A DNA stretch of 29,176 nucleotides from Planctomycetaceae bacterium (GTDB taxonomy: Bacteria; Planctomycetota; Planctomycetia; Pirellulales; Thermoguttaceae), in NCBI GenBank assembly GCA_015062085.1, contig SUVI01000031.1, forward strand, positions 1-29,176, given 5' to 3'. The notes below the pieces were generated by a model. That model saw nothing but the letters and a program-made list of their open reading frames with translations. It had not been told where the DNA came from and searched no databases. The position numbers and the translations under genes are program-made. This document shows positions 22,566 to 29,176 of this stretch, in pieces; position 1 is the first letter of the stretch; the number at the start of each line of letters is the position of its first letter.

Positions 22566-25500
22566 ATGGGTAAGAGATATCGAGGTAAAAATGGAAAACA
22601 CGACCGTTGGGCGAGTATGTGTAGCGATTCTGATTACAGTCAGTACGAAAATGATGCGGAGTACAAGTTTTCGTACTCGCAAGAGCTGGAAAACCCGGAG
22701 TTCGTCGATGCGGATGAGGGCGCGGATGAGGGCGCGGATGAGGGCGCGGATGAGGGCGCGGATGAGTATGAAGTAGAAGACTATGTGGTGGAGGAAGAAG
22801 AACAGGAAGATGACAGAGAGACCGTTTACTCCTCTAGTGAGCCGGAACCTGAACCGGAGCCGGAGCCGGAAACTTCGGCGGAAGTGAAAGAGAAGAAAGA
22901 GAAGAAAGAGAAGAAGGAAAGATCGCTTGCCGAGGAAGAACGGGACGCTTGGAAGGAGATCCAGCTGAAAGCGGCGGAAAATGCGGATGCGGAGCAGGAC
23001 GCGGAGGCTGCGAAAAAGGAAAAAGGGCCCGGATTCGGCGAGAAATTGAAGGGGTGGACCGCGGCTCTTGGCAGTTTCCTGAAGAAAAAGAAGAAGCCGG
23101 AAACGGAAGGCGGGCAGGAAGAGAATGCCGGACTGGAGAATGGTGCTGAAAAGAATGAAGGTGCCGGAGCGGAGACTGCGTCCGTCGAAAATGCGCAGGA
23201 GACGCCGACGGATCCGGCGGTGAAGTCGGGCGGCGGATTGAAAGCGCTGGCAGAGAAGACGGTCGGCAGCATGAAGTCCTTCTTTGCGCGTAAGAAAAAA
23301 GAAACGCAGGATCAGGATGCGTCGGAAGGCGTTTTGGAAGATGGTGCGCAAGACGTTTCGGACGAGGAGGCGCTCGCAGCAGTTGAGGAGTCGGTGAAAA
23401 AGGCCGCGAAACCCAAATCCGGCATTGCGCGTGCCGTGGAGGAAGAGACCGCGGCTGGGGCGGCAGTGAAAAAAGGCGCGAAACCAGAGAAACTGAAGAG
23501 ATCGGAGAAATCGGAGAAACCGGAGAAACCGGAGAAACCGGAGAAACCGAAAACGGAAAGCGCCGGAGTTCCCGGGATCCCGTCCCAGACTGCGGAACAG
23601 CTCGCGCGCGAAAAGCGTAAGACCTACCTGATTTTGGGATCCGCTTTCGTTGGATTGACCGCTCTGGCTCTTCTGGCGCTCGTTCTGTTGTTGGTCGGCG
23701 GCTCGGGAAACGAGAACGGAGAAAAGATCGCATCGGCAGAAAACGGAGCGGAAAACGGAGCTGAAAACGGAGCGGAAATCGGGACGGAAGGTACGCAGGA
23801 CCCCTCCGCAGCGGATGCGGACAGTACGAAAAAAGAGGATGCGTTCTCTCAGGATCTGTCCCTGCCGTCGGCAACTCCCCAGGCTGGTGAAACCGGAACG
23901 GATGGAATTGCAGGAACGGCTGAAGCGAATGAATTTCCGGCGGATGGTCTGGAAAATGAGTTGGAAGACAGTCTGAACGGAACGTCAGAACTTGATGAAA
24001 TGTCCTCGGAATTTGACGCTCAGATGGATCCGGAGGACAGTTTGGAGGCCCAAGTCTCTCTAGGGACCGACACTGGATCTGCTGCGGAAGCGGGACTTTC
24101 GGATACTGCGCCGGAACAGGCTGACGGACTTGAAAATGAACTTGGGACAGAGGAAGATCTAACGGCGCTCCTGCCTGATACAGAGACCGATGTGACTGGA
24201 GTTTCCGACCCGAACCTGCCGGAGGATACGCAGACGCTGCGGCCCTCTCAGGAAAATGAGACCGCAGATACGGCAGAACAACTCCCGACGGCGCTGGATG
24301 GTATTTCGCAGAGCGAACAGGATCCAGAGGAAACGTCTTCCGAAGAGATGAAGGAAGCTCCAAAGTTTCCCCGAACGGAATCCGATCCTGAACTTTCCGA
24401 AGATATGGTCGCTCCCGGCGGAGAGGGCTTTGAGTCCAACGTTTGGGATGAGGCACAGAACTCGGACCTTTTGGAACAGGAATCTGCCGTTAGTGACGTG
24501 CTCCCCAATGCAGCAGAAACTCCTGATGCGGAAACTCCTGATGCGGAAACTCCTGATGCGGAAACTCCTGATGCGGAAACTCCCGGAGCGCTTGGCGACA
24601 GTCTGGACGTTGGCGAACTCTCTGACTCGGAAATTCCCGGAGCAGAAACTCCCGGTACAGAAACGGCTGACACGGAAACTCCTGCTGCGGACGGCCTCGG
24701 CGGGCTTGGCGACAGTCTGGACGTTGGCGAACTCTCTGACTCGGAAACTCCCGATGCTGAAACTCCCGATGCAGATGCGTCCGATGCGGAAACTCCTGCT
24801 GCGGACGGCCTCGGCGGGCTTGGCGACAGTCTGGACGTTGGCGAACTCTCTGACTCGGAAACCCCCGACGCAGAAACTCCCGATGCAGATGCGTCCGATG
24901 CGGAAACTCCTGCTGCGGACGGCCTCGGCGGGTTTGGCGACAGTCTGGACGTTGGCGAACTCTCTGACTCGGAAATTCCCGGAGCAGAAACTCCCGATGC
25001 AGAAACTCCCGGCACAGAAACTCCCGATGCAGAAACTCCCGATGCAGAAACTCCCGGCACAGAAACTCCCGGCACAGAAACTCCCGGCACAGAAACTCCC
25101 GGCACAGAAACGGCTGATGCGGAAACCCCTCAGGATCCGCTTCCTGCTGCATCAGAATTAGGGATGGATCTTGAACTTCCCAATGATGGAAATTCTGAAA
25201 ATGAAGCTGGAATTTCTGCCGCGGATCCAACGGACATTCTGGCTGCTCCCGCGACGGACCCTAGTACTGATGAACTGGATGGTCTTGGTGATTTGGGTGG
25301 AGTGGATGGGCTGGGCGATATGGAAACCCCGCAGTCTCCGCAGACTCCCGTTCTTGATTCAAAAGAGGAGGGGCAGGCAGTTGGCGGAAGGCAGGAGGGT
25401 GACGAAAGAGGTGCAGGGTTTTCGGAATGTAGGAGTCATATAGTACTTGCGGGTGAAACATTTTGGAAAATTTCCGAAAAATATTATGGTTCTCCTGCTT

Positions 25501-25868
25501 ACAAAGATGCGCTTGCGCGGTATAATAAGGACACTCGGTCCATTCCCGGAGAGCTTAAGGCCGGTATGACGGTTTTGATCCCGGAGTTGGAGCATTTGCG
25601 CAGCTGCTATGGTACGTACTGTCCTCGAGAATCGTCCACTCCGGTCGCGGTGAGCGGTGGTCCTGCGAGGCAGTCTGTGCAGTACTATATCGTGCAGGAG
25701 GGGGATACCGTGATCGCCATTGCGGAGAAGTGTCTTGGCGATGCTGCGAACTGGCCTGCGATCCGACGTCTGAATCCAGACAAGATCTCATCGTTGGGGA
25801 TCTTGCCGCCGGGGACCCAGCTGATCATTCCGAGTGAGACAAGTCCGGGTTCCGGGGTTTGGGAATAG
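22566..25868 (+). CDS. giant acidic single-pass membrane protein with two C-terminal LysM domains
   Basis: The protein is 1100 residues. The start follows the rsmH stop by four bases with GAGGAG upstream, so the two are almost certainly co-transcribed. Residues 1-350 are a low-complexity, presumably cytoplasmic part with acidic DEGA repeats and Lys/Glu-rich stretches (KEKKEKKEK, EKPEKPEKPEKPK). One transmembrane helix (YLILGSAFVGLTALALLALV, about 353-378) follows. Residues 380-950 are an acidic spacer built of ETPDA/ETPGT pentapeptides and a 38-residue tandem repeat (LGDSLDVGELSDSETPD). Two LysM domains end it: HIVLAGETFWKISEKYYG (from about 956) and YYIVQEGDTVIAIAEKCLG (from about 1039), typical peptidoglycan or chitin binders. 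A tether from membrane to wall is inferred. Confidence 0.93.
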   Translation: MGKRYRGKNGKHDRWASMCSDSDYSQYENDAEYKFSYSQELENPEFVDADEGADEGADEGADEGADEYEVEDYVVEEEEQEDDRETVYSSSEPEPEPEPEPETSAEVKEKKEKKEKKERSLAEEERDAWKEIQLKAAENADAEQDAEAAKKEKGPGFGEKLKGWTAALGSFLKKKKKPETEGGQEENAGLENGAEKNEGAGAETASVENAQETPTDPAVKSGGGLKALAEKTVGSMKSFFARKKKETQDQDASEGVLEDGAQDVSDEEALAAVEESVKKAAKPKSGIARAVEEETAAGAAVKKGAKPEKLKRSEKSEKPEKPEKPEKPKTESAGVPGIPSQTAEQLAREKRKTYLILGSAFVGLTALALLALVLLLVGGSGNENGEKIASAENGAENGAENGAEIGTEGTQDPSAADADSTKKEDAFSQDLSLPSATPQAGETGTDGIAGTAEANEFPADGLENELEDSLNGTSELDEMSSEFDAQMDPEDSLEAQVSLGTDTGSAAEAGLSDTAPEQADGLENELGTEEDLTALLPDTETDVTGVSDPNLPEDTQTLRPSQENETADTAEQLPTALDGISQSEQDPEETSSEEMKEAPKFPRTESDPELSEDMVAPGGEGFESNVWDEAQNSDLLEQESAVSDVLPNAAETPDAETPDAETPDAETPDAETPGALGDSLDVGELSDSEIPGAETPGTETADTETPAADGLGGLGDSLDVGELSDSETPDAETPDADASDAETPAADGLGGLGDSLDVGELSDSETPDAETPDADASDAETPAADGLGGFGDSLDVGELSDSEIPGAETPDAETPGTETPDAETPDAETPGTETPGTETPGTETPGTETADAETPQDPLPAASELGMDLELPNDGNSENEAGISAADPTDILAAPATDPSTDELDGLGDLGGVDGLGDMETPQSPQTPVLDSKEEGQAVGGRQEGDERGAGFSECRSHIVLAGETFWKISEKYYGSPAYKDALARYNKDTRSIPGELKAGMTVLIPELEHLRSCYGTYCPRESSTPVAVSGGPARQSVQYYIVQEGDTVIAIAEKCLGDAANWPAIRRLNPDKISSLGILPPGTQLIIPSETSPGSGVWE
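22710..22766 (+). repeat. 12-bp tandem repeat GCGGATGAGGGC x4.75
   Basis: Nearly five exact copies encode ADEG units near the N-terminus of the LysM protein. Copy number changes would keep the frame. Confidence 0.95.
24573..25010 (+). repeat. 114-bp tandem repeats in the LysM gene spacer
   Basis: Units starting GCGGACGGCCTCGGCGGG recur at 24687, 24801 and 24915, exactly 114 bp apart (38 codons), with a partial unit before. They are almost identical in bases, pointing to recent duplication. Flanking 15-bp ETPDA/ETPGT-coding repeats extend the array to about 25120. Confidence 0.92.
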
Positions 25869-25925
25869 TGATGATTTCCATTCGGGGACAGCACGGCGGA
25901 GTTTTTCATAGAAAAGTATAAGTAA

Positions 25926-27716
25926 ATGGACTATTCACAATACTATCAGAAATGGCTTCATCGGGAAATTCCTTCGGGAACGGCTCCCAGCAGTTACGAG
26001 ATCTTAGGCTTGGAGAACGGGGAACCGGATCTCGGCAAGATCTCGAAGGCTTTGAACAAGACGATGGACGCTCTGTTTCAGGCAGATGCGGAGAGCGATC
26101 CGGAGGTTTTTGCGAAAATTTCCGGAGAGATACTGCAGGCGCAGTATGTTCTTTTGGATCCTGCGCGTAAACAGGAGTACGACCAGGCACTTTTGGGAGC
26201 TGCCGGCGGCCGGATCTGGATGAGTTACGTTCGGCCGACTTTTCTCCAGCGCTGCCAGCAATGGGGAATGATCTTTTGTGCTTTGGCGCTGGGATGCGTC
26301 ATCATGTTTATGATGGCGTTTATGGTGGAACGCAATCCGGACGGCTCGATCGCATATCAGGCGGACTTGAAGATCGAAAAGGCCAAGCCTTTCACTCTTC
26401 CTCTGAGTCACGTGGTCTACCGTCCGTTTGTGGCGATGGACTATCGTGAGGATGGATACGCTACGGCATCTTCTGAGACCGAACAGGATACAAGCGTTGC
26501 GGTCTCTGTTCCGGAGGCGGGTCCTGTTCCGGAGGCGGGTCCTGTTCCGGAGGCGGGTCCTGTTCCGGAACAGACGGTTTCTGAAGGATCGGAATTTGCG
26601 GACCTCGCAAAGTTTGCCGAGGAGACCGAGGCCGGGGAAGAGGAGTCTCTGACGGGGTTCTTCGAGCAGGCGGGATCTGACGATGTGCCGGCTGAGCCGA
26701 TGGATGGGGCATTGGAGAGCGGGGAAGAGTTCGCGGATGCGGTGAACGAAGAGATTGCGAATGACGCGGGCACGGAGTCTTCGCAGAATGCGCCGAAGAC
26801 GCCGGTCGGCAGTCCTCTGTATTGGATCTATGGAAAAACGGAGACGGAAACCGCTGCACAGCCGGAAACGGTTTCGACCGATGAGAGTGAAAATATGCAG
26901 GCGAACGGAACTCCTGCCGGGGACGGCGAGGTCGTCTCTAGTGACGATTTCCGTGAAATGCCTCCGCTGCACAAGGAGAGAGTCGATGTTTTCAGTCCGC
27001 AGGAAATGCTGGATCTTTTGACGAAGGTGCGGCCGATGGTGGCGTCTGGTTCGCCGGAATTTCCTGATTTTGCGTTGATGCAGTATGAAACGTGCCTTGC
27101 GATCATTGAAAAATGCAGTGCGCCGGACGTTTCGATGGAGCCGGAATTTGCGGGAAATTTCGTGTCGGCGGCTTTGGAGGTCATGAAGGATCTTGGAAGT
27201 GCGAAAAAGTTTGACGAATCGGCAAAGCTGGGGGAAGCGCTTTTGAAATTCGGCGAGCAGTTCGCAGTCGCGGATTGCGCGGAACGCGTGTCGAAAATGT
27301 CGCAGTCGCAGGCGGTATATCGAAAGCGGTATGAAACTATTTTGGATGTGCTGGAGAAGCTGGAAGTCGATCCGGATGATCCGAAGCAGAACGAATTTTA
27401 TGCGGTTTGGCTTTGGAAGGAAAACCGGTCGGTCGAGGGAAGTTTGCCGTATCTGGTGAAGGTCGAGAATCGGAAGATCCAGAATACTGCGCGTCTTGAG
27501 CTTGCGGTTCTGAATGGAACGCAGCCGGCATCGCAGGAAAATCTTCGGAAGCTGGCGGATGCCTGGTGGTCGATCTCTGAGCAGATCAACTCTCCGGACA
27601 TTCAGCAGCTTTTGCGGGATCATGCGCGGTCGTTCTATCAGAGGGTGGATTCCAGTCTTCTGAGTGAAGAGCAATTGGTGCGGATCTCGAGTTCCGACAC
27701 AAAAACGCTTAAATAA
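25926..27716 (+). CDS. membrane protein with N-terminal J-like domain lacking HPD
   Basis: The protein is 596 residues. Residues 23-88 (SSYEILGLENGEPDLGKISKALNK ... ILQAQYVLLDPARKQEYDQALL) follow the helix pattern of a DnaJ J domain, including the end LLDPARKQEYD, but the HPD tripeptide that activates DnaK is absent (the loop reads FQADAESD). A transmembrane helix spans about 114-134 (MIFCALALGCVIMFMMAFMV). Next come an acidic linker with three VPEAGP repeats (26508-26561) and a helical C-terminal domain of about 250 residues. The gene starts 57 nt after the LysM gene, on the same strand with no terminator between, so probably the same operon. The Shine-Dalgarno is weak. A degenerate J domain suggests protein docking rather than chaperone activation. 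Confidence 0.88.
   Translation: MDYSQYYQKWLHREIPSGTAPSSYEILGLENGEPDLGKISKALNKTMDALFQADAESDPEVFAKISGEILQAQYVLLDPARKQEYDQALLGAAGGRIWMSYVRPTFLQRCQQWGMIFCALALGCVIMFMMAFMVERNPDGSIAYQADLKIEKAKPFTLPLSHVVYRPFVAMDYREDGYATASSETEQDTSVAVSVPEAGPVPEAGPVPEAGPVPEQTVSEGSEFADLAKFAEETEAGEEESLTGFFEQAGSDDVPAEPMDGALESGEEFADAVNEEIANDAGTESSQNAPKTPVGSPLYWIYGKTETETAAQPETVSTDESENMQANGTPAGDGEVVSSDDFREMPPLHKERVDVFSPQEMLDLLTKVRPMVASGSPEFPDFALMQYETCLAIIEKCSAPDVSMEPEFAGNFVSAALEVMKDLGSAKKFDESAKLGEALLKFGEQFAVADCAERVSKMSQSQAVYRKRYETILDVLEKLEVDPDDPKQNEFYAVWLWKENRSVEGSLPYLVKVENRKIQNTARLELAVLNGTQPASQENLRKLADAWWSISEQINSPDIQQLLRDHARSFYQRVDSSLLSEEQLVRISSSDTKTLK
26508..26561 (+). repeat. 18-bp tandem repeat x3 encoding VPEAGP
   Basis: Three exact copies of GTTCCGGAGGCGGGTCCT followed by a partial one, in the linker behind the transmembrane helix of the J-like protein. 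Confidence 0.95.
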
Positions 27717-27751
27717 TTGGAGAAAAATGAAAAAATAGAGAGCCGACCCCC

Positions 27752-27779
27752 TTGCAAAAAAGCGGGAATGTGGTAAAAT
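27752..27779 (+). promoter_or_regulatory. promoter of tRNA-Leu
   Basis: TTGCAA (27752-27757) and TAAAAT (27774-27779) are 16 nt apart, 25 nt before the mature tRNA 5' end. Confidence 0.65.
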
Positions 27780-27804
27780 AAACAAATCGGAAACGAAAGT
27801 TTCT

Positions 27805-27887
27805 GCCGGAGTGGTGGAATGGCAGACACGATGGACTCAAAATCCATTGTCAGCAATGACATGTGGGTTCGACTCCCACCTCCGGTA
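27805..27887 (+). tRNA. tRNA-Leu (anticodon CAA)
   Basis: Cloverleaf with acceptor stem GCCGGAG/CTCCGGT (one G-U), anticodon stem ATGGA/TCCAT with loop CTCAAAA (anticodon CAA), a long type II variable arm (TGTCAGCAATGACA) and T arm GTGGG-TTCGACT-CCCAC. Discriminator A at 27887. The long variable arm fits leucine. Confidence 0.95.
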
Positions 27888-27890
27888 TTT

Positions 27891-27927
27891 GCCGTGTTGC
27901 GAAATGTTTTCCGACACGGCTTTTTTT
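27891..27927 (+). terminator. intrinsic terminator of tRNA-Leu
   Basis: GCCGTGT (27891-27897) and ACACGGC (27914-27920) form a perfect 7-bp stem followed by seven T residues, directly behind the tRNA. It separates the tRNA from the riboswitch transcript unless it is read through. Confidence 0.85.
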
Positions 27928-27931
27928 CGGC

Positions 27932-28138
27932 AACGGTGTGCGCGGAGAACGTGTTTTCGCGCAATAACAGGGAATCCGGTGAAGATCCGGAACGGCTGCC
28001 GCCACTGTGAGCGAACGCATTGGAAACGGTGCGGAAGAATATCGAAATCTGGAGTTCTGTATCCATTTAGTCATTGCCGTTTTTGAAGCGGTGAGAAGGC
28101 TCTCGATATTCTGTTCGTGAGTCAGGAGACCTACCGTT
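27932..28138 (+). promoter_or_regulatory. cobalamin (AdoCbl-type) riboswitch
   Basis: The conserved core is plain: AACAGGGAATCCGGTGAAG, then ATCCGGAACGGCTGCCGCCA followed by CTGTGAG (27966-28011), and the B12 box GAGTCAGGAGACCTACC (28119-28135). An outer P1 stem forms between AACGGT (27932-27937) and ACCGTT (28133-28138). Downstream GCGGC (28161-28165) can pair with GCCGC of the L5 region (27998-28002), as in the L5-L13 kissing loop that couples ligand binding to expression; that pairing is my inference. No terminator follows, so control is more likely by access to the ribosome-binding site. It lies directly before the DUF1559 gene. Confidence 0.93.
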
Positions 28139-28209
28139 TGCGTTAGTTTGGATCTTTGCTGCGGCATGACGGCTGGTCCGAAGCGGATTTTCTTCAGATT
28201 GGAAATGAG

Positions 28210-29070
28210 ATGGTTTCCCGCTCCCGAAAAGCGTTTACGTTGGTCGAGCTTCTTGTCGTCATTGCGATCATTGGCGTTCTGATGGGGCTTTTGCTTCCGG
28301 CTGTTCAGGCTGCGCGGAGTGCGGCACGGAAATCGGTCTGTCAGAATCATCTGAAACAGTGTGCTGTGGGGATCGAGCAGTACATCGCGGCTCATGACGG
28401 GCAGATACCGCCTGGCGGATTCGAGTACCAGTACCTCATGAAGGGGGGAAAGAATTTTGCCTGGTCGATGTACATCCTGCCGTATATCGAGCAGGGAACG
28501 CTGTATCAGCAGATCTCGCAGGATCATGCGTTCAATGCAGAGCAGAATGCCGAGGCGGCGAAGATGGTCATTCCGGTCTATCTGTGTCCGGAGCTGGCGA
28601 AAGCGGAGTCGGTCGTTGGCGGGATGGGGCAGACTCATTACGGCGCGGTGAGCGGGACGACGCTTCCGGCAAAGACGAAGTCCGGAGACATGAACGGTGC
28701 GATGATCTTTACGGGAACGCCGATCAAAAACTCTTTCGGCAGAGTTACCGGACAGTCCGAGCCGCTGACGTACTCGGACGTGACGGATGGGATGGGATTT
28801 ACGCTCTTTTTGGCGGAAGATGCCCGTTCCAACGAACACTACGCTTATGGGGACCGGGCGTGGATCTCGGCGAACAATGTCTTCGAGGTCGCGCATTGCG
28901 TGAATCGCGGTCCGGCGGACGACAATGAGATCCACAGTCTGCATACCGGCGGTGCTCATGCGGCATTCGGCGATGCGTCTGTCCGATTTCTTGGCGAAAA
29001 TTTGAGTCGGGAAGTCCTTGGCGCGATGATCACCCGCGACTTTGGCGATCTGGGTGCATATTCCTTCTGA
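28210..29070 (+). CDS. DUF1559 family protein with prepilin-type N-terminus, behind a B12 riboswitch
   Basis: The protein is 286 residues. It opens with the type IV prepilin cleavage and methylation motif KAFTLVELLVVIAII and its hydrophobic helix, followed by GLLLPAVQAARSAARKSVCQNHLKQ, the standard start of DUF1559 (SBP_bac_10) proteins that are greatly expanded in planctomycetes. The C-terminus has the family's H-X9-DG-like end in a variant form, HTGGAHAAFGDASVRFLGEN (Asp-Ala instead of Asp-Gly). ATG 28210 is chosen because the prepilin leader begins there and a GGA lies upstream; a TTG at 28156 in frame would lengthen the leader. The protein is expected in the membrane or as a pseudopilin. 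It is the first gene of a unit controlled by cobalamin. Confidence 0.93.
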   Translation: MVSRSRKAFTLVELLVVIAIIGVLMGLLLPAVQAARSAARKSVCQNHLKQCAVGIEQYIAAHDGQIPPGGFEYQYLMKGGKNFAWSMYILPYIEQGTLYQQISQDHAFNAEQNAEAAKMVIPVYLCPELAKAESVVGGMGQTHYGAVSGTTLPAKTKSGDMNGAMIFTGTPIKNSFGRVTGQSEPLTYSDVTDGMGFTLFLAEDARSNEHYAYGDRAWISANNVFEVAHCVNRGPADDNEIHSLHTGGAHAAFGDASVRFLGENLSREVLGAMITRDFGDLGAYSF

Positions 29071-29088
29071 AGCAGAATGAGGAGAAAA

Positions 29089-29176
29089 ATGAAAACGAGA
29101 AACTGGATCAAAAGTTGTGCGGTTTTTCTGCTGTCGGCGGTGTCTGTGTCTGTTTCGGCTGCGGAATATACGCTCA
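29089..29176 (+). CDS. exported protein, N-terminus only (runs off window)
   Basis: Starting 18 nt after the DUF1559 stop, with AGGAG six bases upstream, an ATG opens MKTRNWIKSCAVFLLSAVSV and then a signal cleavage site near VSAAEY. Only 29 residues are visible, so the product cannot be named. Spacing and strand make it the second gene of the riboswitch-controlled unit. Confidence 0.8.
   Translation, partial: MKTRNWIKSCAVFLLSAVSVSVSAAEYTL

Noticed and set aside
22834..24456. 540-codon minus-strand frame and other long frames opposite the LysM gene
   Set aside because: The low-complexity, stop-poor repeats of the LysM gene leave other frames open. The translations are Pro/Ser/Arg-rich without motifs.
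26004..27785. 593-codon minus-strand frame
   Set aside because: Fully antisense to the J-like gene, which has a recognisable domain order. The antisense product is Arg/Leu/His-rich with no family.
27638..28066. Minus-strand frame containing GGGSRTHMSLLTMDF
   Set aside because: It is the false translation opposite tRNA-Leu and runs through the riboswitch.

Overview
The window reads as a chromosomal segment of a planctomycete, most like the Pirellulales-type lineages. The evidence is a long cysteine-rich YTV-repeat wall protein, a DUF1559 prepilin-like protein, an HPD-less J-like membrane protein, a Tat-exported Gfo/Idh/MocA oxidoreductase, and an rsmH gene that sits outside any division/cell-wall gene cluster. 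The phylum call is an inference from family content; no rRNA gene is present. Promoters are unusually easy to read: two have exact TTGACA-17-TATAAT and several others are near-consensus. Most genes have a clear Shine-Dalgarno sequence.

Layout. 1-3.7 kb (minus strand): a partial Gfo/Idh/MocA oxidoreductase, a BspA-like leucine-rich-repeat lipoprotein with a ten-glutamate insertion, and a Nudix hydrolase. 3.8-6.6 kb (minus): the YTV-repeat protein with its terminator and a predicted promoter. 7.0-9.4 kb: tRNA-Pro (minus) diverging from metG (plus); metG has a perfect 18-bp palindrome near its predicted transcription start and a duplicated ribosome-binding segment. 9.4-12.7 kb: a zinc-ribbon mini-protein, an exported glycerophosphodiester phosphodiesterase and a small exported protein of unknown function. 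12.7-16.6 kb: a DUF445 membrane protein, a SIS-domain sugar-phosphate protein and an NTP_transf_5-type nucleotidyltransferase. 17-20.8 kb (minus): an S41 C-terminal processing protease and a large single-pass membrane protein. 21.5-27.7 kb (plus): rsmH, a 1100-residue LysM membrane protein and a J-like membrane protein, probably co-transcribed. 27.8-29.2 kb (plus): tRNA-Leu, a cobalamin riboswitch, a DUF1559 protein and the start of an exported protein.

The gene-free stretches are dominated by one dispersed family of palindromic intergenic repeats (about 200-350 bp, ends resembling GGTCCATCCGG, centre with ACACGAA-type motifs and a TTTTTAAAATTAAAAAATG block). Three fuller copies and two partial ones lie in this window. 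Other local repeats are phased A-tracts, eleven copies of a 10-bp unit directly behind the S41 protease gene, and an 11-bp tandem repeat before rsmH.

The most promising biology is the B12 riboswitch placed in front of a DUF1559 pseudopilin-like gene rather than a recognisable B12 gene, and the rsmH-LysM-J-like gene set, which pairs ribosome methylation with two acidic, repeat-rich, membrane-anchored proteins. The YTV, LRR and LysM proteins together make this a surface/envelope-rich neighbourhood.
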